Assembly: GCF_000943545.1 (NCBI RefSeq)
Contig: NZ_JTHP01000009.1
Coordinates: 62,001 to 126,000, forward strand
DNA: 64,000 nucleotides
Direction: 5' to 3'
DNA from: Paenibacillus terrae
Lineage (GTDB): Bacteria > Bacillota > Bacilli > Paenibacillales > Paenibacillaceae
Shown: one piece after another, positions 8,351-16,575 of the stretch
How positions within the stretch are numbered: position 1 is the first letter of the stretch
How the letters are laid out: each line of letters begins with the position of its first letter
Made by a program: the position numbers and the translations under genes
Notes under the pieces: model-generated
Seen by the model: the letters and a program-made list of their open reading frames with translations, nothing else
Told to the model about the DNA's origin: nothing
The model's database searches: none

Positions 8351-9007
8351 ATGAGACAACTTGCAAGCAAGTGGTTAAAGACGAAGGCGCTGCTCCGCCA
8401 TCCGTATATTGCCGTTTATATACCGGAAACGTGTCTGTATAGCGAAGATCAACTGCGCATGATGCTGCGGCGGCAAGCTTTTGTGTTCATAAAGCCTGTG
8501 AAGGGCGGCGGTGGAATCGGAGTCATGCGTGTGGCTAGGGGGCGCAGGGAATACACCTGCACGCGCATGGAACGCACATACCGGTTCAGCAGCTTTGGAG
8601 AGCTTGCTGTCGGAATCGGAAAGCTCCGGCTCCAGCGTCCGTATTTGATTCAGCAGGGTATTTTGTTGGCTACTATTCAGGGCAGACCTGTTGACTATCG
8701 GGTAAAAGTGGTGAAAGTGGGCCAGAAATGGGTTTTCCGGTCGGTGGTTGCACGTCATGCCCGTCCCGGACTGGTCATTACGAACCTGTGCAAAGGGGGG
8801 ACTTTGATGAAGGGAATGGATGCACTTCGGAAGATTTATCCCTGCCAGGTGGCTACCCGAAAGCGACGTGAAATCGTTAATCTTACACAGCGGTGTATTC
8901 CTGTACTGGAGAAAAGAATTCCGGGGATTGGACAATTGGGATTTGATTATGGACTTGATCCGAATGGACGGATATGGATTTTGGAGGTAAACACAAGGCC
9001 CCAATAA
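8351..9007 (+). CDS. YheC/YheD-type ATP-grasp protein, short
   Basis: A 218-residue protein with the YheC/D ATP-grasp pattern: HPYIAVYIPET at the start, FIKPVKGGGGIGVMR as the ATP-binding loop, RPVDYRVKVVK, and the metal-binding end GFDYGLDPNGRIWILEVNTRP. Relatives in Bacillales are associated with the spore coat. The ATG has GGAGAGAGG upstream. The protein stops two residues after the NTRP motif, where relatives usually continue, so it may be slightly shortened. It is a single gene, divergent from ppx. Confidence 0.75.
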   Translation: MRQLASKWLKTKALLRHPYIAVYIPETCLYSEDQLRMMLRRQAFVFIKPVKGGGGIGVMRVARGRREYTCTRMERTYRFSSFGELAVGIGKLRLQRPYLIQQGILLATIQGRPVDYRVKVVKVGQKWVFRSVVARHARPGLVITNLCKGGTLMKGMDALRKIYPCQVATRKRREIVNLTQRCIPVLEKRIPGIGQLGFDYGLDPNGRIWILEVNTRPQ

Positions 9008-9118
9008 TCCTGGATCTTCTTAAATTAACTCCCATAAAATTCAATTTAGTGGATTGTAAATATAATCTATATGTGTAAACTATAAAAATATTTTTTTTAT
9101 TTACAAGCGTCAAAATCC

Positions 9119-9218
9119 TGTGTATAAGTATTGTCCACATTATCCCCTGTCACATATAAGGCTTTACGACACTTACCAACAATTTATACACAGGATTTCC
9201 ACAACATGCTGTGGATAA
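9119..9218. promoter_or_regulatory. Cluster of DnaA boxes upstream of sda
   Basis: Three perfect matches to TTATNCACA are present: minus strand 9119-9127, plus strand 9184-9192, minus strand 9210-9218. A fourth site, TTGTCCACA at 9131-9139, has one mismatch. All lie within 110 bases just before the sda promoter. In B. subtilis sda transcription is known to respond to DnaA bound at such boxes, so the same link between replication and sporulation is inferred here. Confidence 0.8.
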
Positions 9219-9226
9219 CAGAACGC

Positions 9227-9255
9227 TTGTTCCGTTTTTGGTATTTTGATAGAAT
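9227..9255 (+). promoter_or_regulatory. SigA-type promoter of sda
   Basis: TTGTTC (9227-9232) and TAGAAT (9250-9255) with a 17-base spacer, ending 34 bases before the sda ATG. The nearest DnaA box ends 8 bases upstream of the -35. Confidence 0.65.
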
Positions 9256-9289
9256 AGATTTTGAAATAAAAGGAAAGGTTGTGTCGAGG

Positions 9290-9433
9290 ATGGCTATGCT
9301 GACGGATGAAATGCTTTTGGATTCCTATCAGATGGCAATCGAGCTTAAACTTGAATGCGACTTCATTGCACTGTTGCTGGCTGAGATCCACAAAAGAAAC
9401 TTAGAGATGAATACAGCCGTAGTCCTTCATTAG
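9290..9433 (+). CDS. sda: Sporulation inhibitor Sda
   Basis: Sda is a small helical-hairpin protein that binds the sporulation kinase KinA and blocks the phosphorelay while DNA is replicating or damaged. The 47-residue product aligns along its length with B. subtilis Sda: LTDEMLLDSYQMAIELKLEC corresponds to the first helix, and DFIALLLAEIHKRNL to the second. The start at ATG 9290 is chosen by this alignment; a frame from 9131 would translate through the DnaA boxes and promoter. The gene is monocistronic, with its own promoter, DnaA boxes and a strong terminator. Confidence 0.88.
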   Translation: MAMLTDEMLLDSYQMAIELKLECDFIALLLAEIHKRNLEMNTAVVLH

Positions 9434-9523
9434 ACCGGACAAGCTCTCGTACTGCGACTGTGAAGTCATTCAGGGTTCGAATGACTTTACGGACAATCAC
9501 TGCAACGAATAGGCACACCGTAG

Positions 9524-9575
9524 AAAAGGGTATTTCACTCCAATAATTCAATTTTGGAGTAAAATACCCTTTTTT
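9524..9575 (+). terminator. Terminator after sda
   Basis: A long hairpin: AAAGGGTATTT plus ACTCCAA pair with TTGGAGT plus AAATACCCTTT, followed by T residues. It also carries an A tract on the other side, so it may serve the convergent reductase gene as well. Confidence 0.85.
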
Positions 9576-9594
9576 GTCATAGTCTAAGAATAGA

Positions 9595-10599
9595 CTACAG
9601 TTTCATGTTACTACTGTGACCCGGGGACAGCTTGGCGTCCGGATCAACATAAACCTTGGCGTTGTTGACGGCCGTAGGCGCTTCACCGAAGCCGACAGCA
9701 ATCAGCTTGAGCTTGCCTGGATAGGTCGTAATGTCCCCAGCGGCGAAAATGCCGGGAATATTCGTTTCCTGACGGGAATCGACCACGATGGAGTTACTTT
9801 CGATTTCGATTCCCCATTCGGCAATCGGGCCGAGAGTGGATACAAATCCAAAGTTAACGATCACATCGTCCACTTCGATTTCCTGAGTTTCTTTGGTTTT
9901 TACATGAGCAAGGGTAACCTTCGTAATCGAGTCTTCCCCGTGCAGCTCTGTAATTTCAGTCGGTGTAACGACGTTTACTTTGGAAGCGAGGAGGTTTTCT
10001 ACACTGTGTTCATGCGCACGGAATTTGTCGCGGCGATGAATCAATGTAACCTGTTCTGCAATCGGTTCCAGCATGAGCGCCCAGTCTACCGCAGAGTCGC
10101 CGCCGCCGCTGATCAGCACTTTCCGGCCTGCAAATTTGCTCAGGTCGCTGACAAAGTAATGCAGGTTCGTTTTTTCAAAACGATCTGCGCCCGGCAGTTC
10201 CAGTCTGCGCGGCTCGAAAGCACCCACGCCAGCGGTAATAATGACCGCTTTACCGTGATACTCGCCGCCTTTATCTGTTTTTACGATGAAGTGGCGTTCT
10301 TCCTTTTTCTCTAATGATACGACTTTCTCTTCTAACTGTACTTCTGGATTAAAGTGGTTCATCTGCTGAACCAGATTGTTGACCAGTTCCTGTGCAGTCA
10401 CTTTAGGAAAGCCAGCGACGTCATAAATATATTTTTCAGGATAAAGGGCTGCAAGCTGGCCTCCGAGTTGGGGCATACTTTCAATTAAGGTGACGGATGC
10501 CTGACGCATTCCCCCGTAGAAAGCAGCGAAAATACCAGCTGGGCCGCCTCCGATGATAATCAGATCGCGGAGTTCCGCACCTGTGGATTGAACTGTCAC
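9595..10599 (-). CDS. Ferredoxin/flavodoxin-NADP(+) reductase, YumC type
   Basis: A 334-residue flavoprotein of the thioredoxin-reductase-like FNR family. It has the FAD site [16 protein letters not shown] near residue 13, the NADP site [13 protein letters not shown] near 160, and [11 protein letters not shown] near 280. The CxxC redox pair of true thioredoxin reductases is absent, which is why the FNR assignment is preferred. The start is GTG 10599 with GGAGGT 9 bases upstream; the longer frame to 10689 has no site. It is divergent from the NADH dehydrogenase gene, as yumC and yumB are in B. subtilis. Confidence 0.9.
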   Translation of the reverse strand: MTVQSTGAELRDLIIIGGGPAGIFAAFYGGMRQASVTLIESMPQLGGQLAALYPEKYIYDVAGFPKVTAQELVNNLVQQMNHFNPEVQLEEKVVSLEKKEERHFIVKTDKGGEYHGKAVIITAGVGAFEPRRLELPGADRFEKTNLHYFVSDLSKFAGRKVLISGGGDSAVDWALMLEPIAEQVTLIHRRDKFRAHEHSVENLLASKVNVVTPTEITELHGEDSITKVTLAHVKTKETQEIEVDDVIVNFGFVSTLGPIAEWGIEIESNSIVVDSRQETNIPGIFAAGDITTYPGKLKLIAVGFGEAPTAVNNAKVYVDPDAKLSPGHSSNMKL

Positions 10600-10843
10600 T
10601 CTAAAAACACCTCCGAAAGGGATAGTATGGATAATGAATATTGAATGTAGAATCAGCCGCATAGAGGTTAAGAAAGCCGCCGAACGCATGATTCACTGTT
10701 TATCATTATAAACTGCCGGGTTCCGCTTGGAAAGTTTAAGTGATTAATATTTTGATGAAGGTTATCCGGCGTGTATAAATAAGTCATTTTGAGAGCAAAG
10801 CTGTGAATAATCACTGATTACGTAAACCGGAAGGGGTAGAAGC

Positions 10844-12034
10844 ATGAGCAGTATTCCCAAAATTGTCATTGTGGGTGCCGGGTATGGCGGTATTTTGACG
10901 GCTCAGCAATTGCAAAAGGAGCTCAAGCACAACGAGGCTGATGTCACGCTGATTAACCGCCATGATTACCACTATATAACAACGCATCTCCACATGCCTG
11001 CAGCGGGTACGGATACGATTGAACATTCACGTATTCCGATTTCGCAGCTGATAGATGAGTTCAAGGTGGATCTAATCAAAGGGACGGTTAAGGATATCAT
11101 ACCGAAGGAGAAAAAAATCGTGCTGGAGGATGGATCGCTATCCTACGATTATCTGGTGATCGGATTGGGCGGAGAACCGGAAACCTTCGGTATTCAGGGG
11201 ATGGATAAGTTCGCGCTTACAATTCGAAGCATTAACTCGGTCCGCTTGATCCGTGAGCATGTCGAATACCAGCTTGCTTTGTATAAAAATGACGGAAACC
11301 CCGGACGGCTGAATTTTGTAGTCGGAGGTGCGGGCTTTAGCGGCATTGAATTTGTGGCGGAGCTGGCGGATCGTCTGCCACAATTGGCGAGAGCCTATGA
11401 TATTGACTTTAACCGGATTCAAATCATTAACGTCGAGGCGGCTCCTACGGCACTGCCGGGCTTCGATCCGGAGCTGGTAGAATACGCGATGGATGTCCTT
11501 AAGCGCAAGGGCGTTACCTTCCGCATCGGTGTTCCCATTAAGGAATGTCTTGAGGACGGCGTCATCGTTGGTGAGGATGAGAAAATCGAAGCCTGCACGG
11601 TCGTATGGACTGGAGGTATTCGTGGTAACGGCCTGATCGAGAAAGCCGGATTTGAAGTGATGCGCGGACGGGTGAAGATCGACGATTTTCTACGCGCACC
11701 GGGCCATGACGACATTTTTATTATCGGGGACAGTTCTTTAATGTTTAATCCCGAAGGACGCCCGTATCCGCCGACCGCCCAAATTGCGATGCAGCAAGGG
11801 GTACTCTGTGCGAAGAATTTAGCAGCTACGCTACGGAAAAAGGAGCTGCACAAGTTCGTATTTTCCAACAAAGGCACGGTTGCTTCTCTTGGAAAAGGGG
11901 AGGCTGTCGCGGTCGTGGGCAATCGCAAAATAAAGGGCTGGATAGCCGCGCAACTGAAAAAAATTGTGGATATCCGTTATCTGTTTATCATTGGCGGGAT
12001 TCCGTTGGTGCTGAAAAAGGGACGATTTTTCTAA
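10844..12034 (+). CDS. Type II NADH dehydrogenase (YumB/Ndh-like)
   Basis: A 396-residue membrane-peripheral flavoprotein predicted to pass electrons from NADH to menaquinone without proton pumping. The first dinucleotide site is IVGAGYGGILTA (residue 8), the second VVGGAGFSGIEFVAEL (about 158), and the FAD-contacting IIGDSS lies near 298. The C-terminus is hydrophobic and basic, as in membrane-anchored NDH-2. The ATG follows GGAAGGGG. With mqnB-mqnD in the same window it fits a menaquinone-based respiratory chain. Confidence 0.9.
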   Translation: MSSIPKIVIVGAGYGGILTAQQLQKELKHNEADVTLINRHDYHYITTHLHMPAAGTDTIEHSRIPISQLIDEFKVDLIKGTVKDIIPKEKKIVLEDGSLSYDYLVIGLGGEPETFGIQGMDKFALTIRSINSVRLIREHVEYQLALYKNDGNPGRLNFVVGGAGFSGIEFVAELADRLPQLARAYDIDFNRIQIINVEAAPTALPGFDPELVEYAMDVLKRKGVTFRIGVPIKECLEDGVIVGEDEKIEACTVVWTGGIRGNGLIEKAGFEVMRGRVKIDDFLRAPGHDDIFIIGDSSLMFNPEGRPYPPTAQIAMQQGVLCAKNLAATLRKKELHKFVFSNKGTVASLGKGEAVAVVGNRKIKGWIAAQLKKIVDIRYLFIIGGIPLVLKKGRFF

Positions 12035-12070
12035 GCTTGAGCATGGCATCAAAAAATCCTATGCATTGAG

Positions 12071-12116
12071 AAGGTTTCCATGACTCCTGGCCAGGGAGCT
12101 TGGAAACCTTTTTTAT
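12071..12116 (+). terminator. Terminator after the NADH dehydrogenase gene
   Basis: AAGGTTTCCA (12071-12080) pairs with TGGAAACCTT (12101-12110), with an inner CTCC/GGAG helix, followed by a T tract. Confidence 0.85.
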
Positions 12117-12138
12117 TAATGTACCCCTAAAAAGGGTA

Positions 12139-12168
12139 TTGACACATAACTATACGGCGACGTATAGT
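12139..12168 (+). promoter_or_regulatory. Promoter with palindromic operator of the MarR operon
   Basis: TTGACA (12139-12144) and TATAGT (12163-12168) have an 18-base spacer. Inside it and over the -10 lies a perfect palindrome, ACTATACG gcga CGTATAGT (12149-12168). A repressor dimer there would block polymerase, so autoregulation by the MarR protein encoded just downstream is inferred. Confidence 0.7.
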
Positions 12169-12200
12169 GTGGATATTAATTACAGAGGGGGGCCTTCACG

Positions 12201-12707
12201 TTGTATTCTGATTTTAACTTCAAGAGTGATCCCAAAAAGATAAATTTATTGGCAGAAAAATTTCCGCATGTGGACCCCCAATCGTTGAGTACGCTAGCGC
12301 TTTTCATTCAGACAGCTCATGAAGTATACAATGGTGTGTGCTCCAGACTGTCCGAATATGGACTATCGATTGGAAGTCTGAAAATTTTAATTCCGCTGTA
12401 TCTGCATGAACGTGCGTTGACTCCATCTGAACTGGCCGAATATTCAGGAGTTACACGTTCAACCGTAACCAGTGTAATCGACAAGCTGGAACGTGACGGT
12501 ATCATCCGAAGAAGTACGCTGGTGGATCGCCGTATGACTGCGATCTACTTGACTGAGGAAGGAAGACAGTTAATGACGGAAAGAATTCCGATGTTCATTC
12601 AGCTTTTTTCGGATTTATTGAAGGAATTTACGAAGGAAGATCATGTCCACTTCGCTGGGATGCTACAGAAGCTTTCCACAGGTCTGGAGCGAATAAAACG
12701 GGAATAA
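12201..12707 (+). CDS. MarR-family transcriptional regulator
   Basis: A 168-residue winged-helix protein. The MarR core is seen as LTPSELAEYSGVTRSTVTSV (recognition helix) and RDGIIRRSTLVDRRMTAIYLTEEG (wing). The start is TTG 12201 with AGAGGGGGG upstream. It is the first gene of an operon with a membrane fusion protein and an ABC-2 permease, and its promoter contains a perfect palindrome. By analogy with other MarR-efflux units it probably senses a toxic small molecule and derepresses its own export genes. Confidence 0.85.
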   Translation: MYSDFNFKSDPKKINLLAEKFPHVDPQSLSTLALFIQTAHEVYNGVCSRLSEYGLSIGSLKILIPLYLHERALTPSELAEYSGVTRSTVTSVIDKLERDGIIRRSTLVDRRMTAIYLTEEGRQLMTERIPMFIQLFSDLLKEFTKEDHVHFAGMLQKLSTGLERIKRE

Positions 12708-12824
12708 TACCTTTCCCGAGGCCGATAGTTAGACATCGTACTATCAGATTGCGTACTTGTTTTTTTAAAACAATCATTTTCCGCTTATTATTGGCTAAAT
12801 CATCATGAAGGAGAGTTCATTGCA

Positions 12825-14162
12825 ATGAATAAGAAGATCATTGTGTACGTTATACTTATTGCCGCGTTAGGTACTGGAGGTACGCTGATGGCTATGAGCG
12901 GCAAGGATGCTGTGAGTATGGCTGCCACACAAAAAAACACGCTGCTTACGGCAGATACCGTAAATGCTGCCTTTCAGGGCGTTGGGGGAAGAGTGAACAC
13001 CATTGAGGTGAAGGAGGAACAACAGGTGAAAAAAGGGGATGTGCTCATGACCCTCGATCCTGTGGACCTCGATCTGCAAATTGAGAAATTAAAAACGGAT
13101 ATCGCGCAGGCTGATGTAAAAATAAAGCAGGCTAAAGACGGACTGCAAAATCAGTCGGAGAAAATTTCGACTTCAGAAAAACAGGGGCAACTGGATATTC
13201 AGGCTGCGCAAGCGGGAGAATCCCTGTTGAACCAAGGCACACGTGCGGAGGATATCCAGAAGCAAAAGCTGGCGATTGAAGCGGCGCAGCAATCGCTGGA
13301 CGCATCTCTGACAGGGGTGGAGACAGCCAAAAGAAATGCAGAGATCGCGCAAAAGACAGTGACCTCCAGACAACAGGCGCATGAGCTGGCTAAAGTCAAT
13401 TACAACCGTATCAAAGCTTTGTACGATGCCGGGGCTGGAACCAAGGCGGAGCTGGATAACGCTAAAAACCAACTGGATTCTGCCCAAATTACGCTGGATA
13501 CAGCCCGGGATCAGGTGGAGATTGCCAATAATCAGATTACTGCGGCCAGCAAACAATCCGACATTGCTAAAAATAGTATCGCCCAGCAGCAAACCGCTCT
13601 GGAAAAAATGGAGGCAGGCGCAACCGCAGAGGAACGCGAACAGGCCCGCATCAAAACAGAAAAGGCCAAGGAAGCACTTACCCAGACCTCCCAAACACGT
13701 AAAGATGTTAAAAATAGTGAATACAACGTGGATCTTCTGGCTCAACAAAAGCAGGCATTAACCGTTCAGCTGAAAACCTTGGAATTGCAGCGCGGACGTA
13801 CGGTGCTGAAGGCATCCGCAGACGGTAAAGTGTCCCGCATTGTTCCCAAGATGGGGGAAATCGTTGCTACGGGGGCAACAGGCGTCGTTATTGAAACCAA
13901 CCAGCTATACTATGATATTTATGTGGATGAGGATTCCATCTCACAGTTTAAAGCAGGGGAAAATGTGGCTTCACATGTCGTAGCTTTAGACAGAAATATT
14001 CAAGGCAAGGTGAGATACGTTACCTCTGCTCCGCAATATACCAACATGAGAATGAGCCGGGATAAAGGTTTGTCGGATATAAGCTCCTTCCAGGTAAGAG
14101 TAGATGTTCAGCGAACACCTGAATTATTACCTGGAATGACGATAGAGGTTGTGACGAAATGA
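12825..14162 (+). CDS. HlyD/EmrA-type membrane fusion protein
   Basis: A 445-residue protein with an N-terminal membrane anchor or signal (about residues 4-22), a lipoyl half-motif (GRVNTIEVKEEQQVKKGDVL) near 55, a long Ala/Gln/Lys-rich coiled-coil hairpin (about 85-315), the second half-motif (LKASADGKVSRIVPKMGEIV) and a beta-barrel end. This is the layout of periplasmic adaptor proteins, which also occur in Gram-positive exporters. The start has GGAGAG upstream. It overlaps the next gene by four bases, so the two products are probably partners. Confidence 0.82.
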   Translation: MNKKIIVYVILIAALGTGGTLMAMSGKDAVSMAATQKNTLLTADTVNAAFQGVGGRVNTIEVKEEQQVKKGDVLMTLDPVDLDLQIEKLKTDIAQADVKIKQAKDGLQNQSEKISTSEKQGQLDIQAAQAGESLLNQGTRAEDIQKQKLAIEAAQQSLDASLTGVETAKRNAEIAQKTVTSRQQAHELAKVNYNRIKALYDAGAGTKAELDNAKNQLDSAQITLDTARDQVEIANNQITAASKQSDIAKNSIAQQQTALEKMEAGATAEEREQARIKTEKAKEALTQTSQTRKDVKNSEYNVDLLAQQKQALTVQLKTLELQRGRTVLKASADGKVSRIVPKMGEIVATGATGVVIETNQLYYDIYVDEDSISQFKAGENVASHVVALDRNIQGKVRYVTSAPQYTNMRMSRDKGLSDISSFQVRVDVQRTPELLPGMTIEVVTK

Positions 14163-15325
14163 AGGCGTTTATAGAGGAATGGAAGCTATTGATCAGCGGC
14201 AAGCTGGTATTCGTTATGCTGCTCGTCCCGATTGTCGTATCGGCATCTTTAGGGTTTGTTTTTAAAAACAATCAGCTTAATGATGCCTCTGTCGCTGTAG
14301 TCGATTTAGATCATAGCAATTATAGCCGACAGCTTATTAATAAATTAAATGCATCCCAGTATATTGATGTACGTTATGTGCAAGAGAATGAAGCCGATCC
14401 GAATTTACTCTTATATAATGAAAAGTTTTTTGCAGTGATTTATCTTCCGGCAGGTCTGGAGGAGAATAGAGTTAAGGGAGTCCAGAGCAACATCGGCTTT
14501 TATGTAGATAACACGGTCGGGCTGGCTACAGGGAATCTGCGGTCGGCGGTGACGGAGATTATTGCCACGGAAAATGCGATGCTGGCTGGTAGTGGACTAA
14601 AGGGCATGGGAATGAGTGACAGCCAGGTTACAGGGCTTACCTCCAATATGCTGCTCCAGCAGCGGCTATTGTATAATCCCACCAACGTTACGCTGATGAC
14701 CTCGGTTATGGGGTTTATGAATACAATCATGATTTCGCTGATTGGTGCTGCTACGCTGACGATTGTTCCTCGCTTACGGGAGGAAGGACGATTAAAAGAA
14801 GAGCTGCAGCATTCATACGGTCTGATTTTGAGGGTGATACCGTATGCGGTAGTAGGATGTGTATCCTTTTTTCTATCCATTGGTTTGCTCAAGCAGATCG
14901 GCGGACTCCGTTTTGAAGCCAATGTATGGCAAATGAGTATTCCGTTTCTAATGTACACGATTACTTTGGGTTTGTTTGCAATGGTTCTGGGATGGAGTGC
15001 GGCTAATCCGGGAAAAGCTTCCCCGCGTCTCATGCTGCTTATATTACCTTCGTTTATGCTGAGTGGTGCTCAATTGCCTGTAGCTATGCTACCTCCATCG
15101 TTGCAGTATGTAAGTAACATTCTTCCATTAACCTGGCATTTCAAGTTTTTGAGAGGGATGGGATTCAAGGGCGGAAGCTTGAAGTATTTCATTCCTGAGG
15201 TTGGAGGATTTTTGATCCTGTTAAGTGCTTTGTTGCTTCTGATCTTTATTCTGATTGCTCTGGAGAAAAGAAAGCTAGCAAAAAGCGAGGATGCAGCTGT
15301 AGTGGTTGAACCTGTGTTACACTAA
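14159..15325 (+). CDS. ABC-2 type membrane permease (YhgE/YbhR-like)
   Basis: A 388-residue membrane protein. It has one N-terminal segment (about residues 15-36), a large extracytoplasmic domain (ASVAVVDLDHSNYS onward) and five C-terminal segments from about residue 175, the typical ABC2_membrane_3 layout. It overlaps the membrane fusion gene by ATGA. No ATP-binding subunit is encoded in the operon, so it either uses an ATPase encoded elsewhere or works differently. Export of a drug or cell-surface molecule is inferred from context. Confidence 0.8.
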   Translation: MKAFIEEWKLLISGKLVFVMLLVPIVVSASLGFVFKNNQLNDASVAVVDLDHSNYSRQLINKLNASQYIDVRYVQENEADPNLLLYNEKFFAVIYLPAGLEENRVKGVQSNIGFYVDNTVGLATGNLRSAVTEIIATENAMLAGSGLKGMGMSDSQVTGLTSNMLLQQRLLYNPTNVTLMTSVMGFMNTIMISLIGAATLTIVPRLREEGRLKEELQHSYGLILRVIPYAVVGCVSFFLSIGLLKQIGGLRFEANVWQMSIPFLMYTITLGLFAMVLGWSAANPGKASPRLMLLILPSFMLSGAQLPVAMLPPSLQYVSNILPLTWHFKFLRGMGFKGGSLKYFIPEVGGFLILLSALLLLIFILIALEKRKLAKSEDAAVVVEPVLH

Positions 15326-15346
15326 TATCAAAGAATATGATTTTTT

Positions 15347-15370
15347 AGGCGCCTGTGAGGGGGCCTTTTC
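15347..15370 (+). terminator. Terminator of the MarR operon
   Basis: AGGCGCC (15347-15353) pairs with GGGGCCT (15360-15366) with one mismatch, followed by TTTT. Confidence 0.55.
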
Positions 15371-15395
15371 TCATCTTGTGCGGCTTTGCAGCATA

Positions 15396-15441
15396 TAAAA
15401 AGGATTCCGCAGTCCCTAAAGCGGGAGCTCACGAAATCCTT
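15396..15441 (-). terminator. Terminator after coproheme decarboxylase gene
   Basis: On the minus strand AAGGATTTCG and CGGAATCCTT form a 10-pair stem (one wobble) with an inner CTCCC/GGGA helix, followed by TTTT. Confidence 0.7.
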
Positions 15442-15448
15442 GGTCGTT

Positions 15449-16228
15449 TTATAGCTTTAACATGTCTTCAAATGTTTCCTCGTTCAGGACGCTGCCGACA
15501 TAGAAGGAGCCGAACTCGCCGTAACGGGCGCTGACTTCGTCAAAACGCATTTCGTAGATCAGCTTTTTAAATTGAAGTGCGTCGTCGGCGAACAGCGTGA
15601 CACCCCATTCCCAATCGTCGAAGCCGATAGAACCGGAAATGATTTGCTTCACTTTGCCAGCATAGCTGCGTCCGATCAAACCGTGGCTGCGCATCAGAGT
15701 GCGACGCTCATCCATGGAAAGCATGTACCAGTTGTCATCCAGATCGCGTTTTTTGTTCATCGGATAGAAGCAAATGTATCGAGCCTTGTTCAAAACAGGC
15801 TTCAGACGTGCAACAATTTGCGGATTTTGCATCGGATCTTCTTCTTTGCTCAAATAGTTGCTCAGCTCCACCACACTCACGTAAGAGTAGGTTTTAGTCG
15901 TATATTTGGCAAAGGTTGTTTTGTTAAACTCATTTTCGAGTTTGTTGAGGTCTTCCAGCGTTTCGCGTAGATGTAACATAACAAAATCAGCCTTTTGTCC
16001 GATTACAGTATATACGGCAGAGCTGCCCAGACCCGCTTCCTCGGTAACGCTCCATTCCTTCATAAATTCTTGAAGCTCGTCCAGCGCCCCGGCGCGTTCT
16101 TCATCGTCTGCTGTTTTCCATGCCGTCCAGTTGATGGACCGGAAATCGTGAAGTGCATACCAGCCTTCCAGCGTGGATGCTACTTCATTTGGCGTTGATG
16201 GGGGTTGTTGAGGTTGATGTTGGTTCAC
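15449..16228 (-). CDS. chdC: Coproheme decarboxylase ChdC (HemQ)
   Basis: ChdC makes heme b from coproheme III by two oxidative decarboxylations, the last step of the coproporphyrin-dependent pathway of Gram-positive bacteria. The 259-residue protein has the expected length. The catalytic Tyr sits in FYPMNKKRD, and the proximal heme His in [20 protein letters not shown] is also conserved. The start is GTG 16228 with AAAGGAG 11 bases upstream. The N-terminus is Gln/Pro-rich. It is a single gene with its own terminator, convergent to the MarR operon. Confidence 0.93.
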   Translation of the reverse strand: MNQHQPQQPPSTPNEVASTLEGWYALHDFRSINWTAWKTADDEERAGALDELQEFMKEWSVTEEAGLGSSAVYTVIGQKADFVMLHLRETLEDLNKLENEFNKTTFAKYTTKTYSYVSVVELSNYLSKEEDPMQNPQIVARLKPVLNKARYICFYPMNKKRDLDDNWYMLSMDERRTLMRSHGLIGRSYAGKVKQIISGSIGFDDWEWGVTLFADDALQFKKLIYEMRFDEVSARYGEFGSFYVGSVLNEETFEDMLKL

Positions 16229-16575
16229 AATGGTCACTCCTTTTTCAAATCTGTAAATAATCATCGGCATGGCCGAAACATGTGCGTTTTAAGTATGTCC
16301 TGCGAATGAAAAATGTGTAATGCTTAACTATTATATTGTAGCCCAAATAAAGGATTTTCACCAATGAAAGAAATGTGAAGAATTTTATTTTTTCCGTGAT
16401 GCAGGTCACAAGTCGTAAAATAGTTAGTATTCTCGAAAAAAGGGGAACGCGGACGAATGAGGCTGCCAAAAAGGAGGACAATTGGACTTATTTTGCTGGT
16501 CTCAGCTGGGGTCAAGTATGATAGAATAGAAAAACATCTTGGAGACCGTTATGTCAGGAAAGGAAGAATGTTGGA
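16229..16575. promoter_or_regulatory. Intergenic region with probable dnaB promoter
   Basis: This stretch separates the divergent chdC and dnaB genes. On the plus strand TTGCTG (16493-16498) and TATGAT (16517-16522) with an 18-base spacer could drive dnaB-dnaI. I see no gene and no recognisable RNA element in the rest. Confidence 0.5.

Noticed and set aside
9131..9289. 100-residue frame including sda from TTG 9131
   Set aside because: It covers the DnaA boxes and promoter, and only the last 47 residues match Sda.
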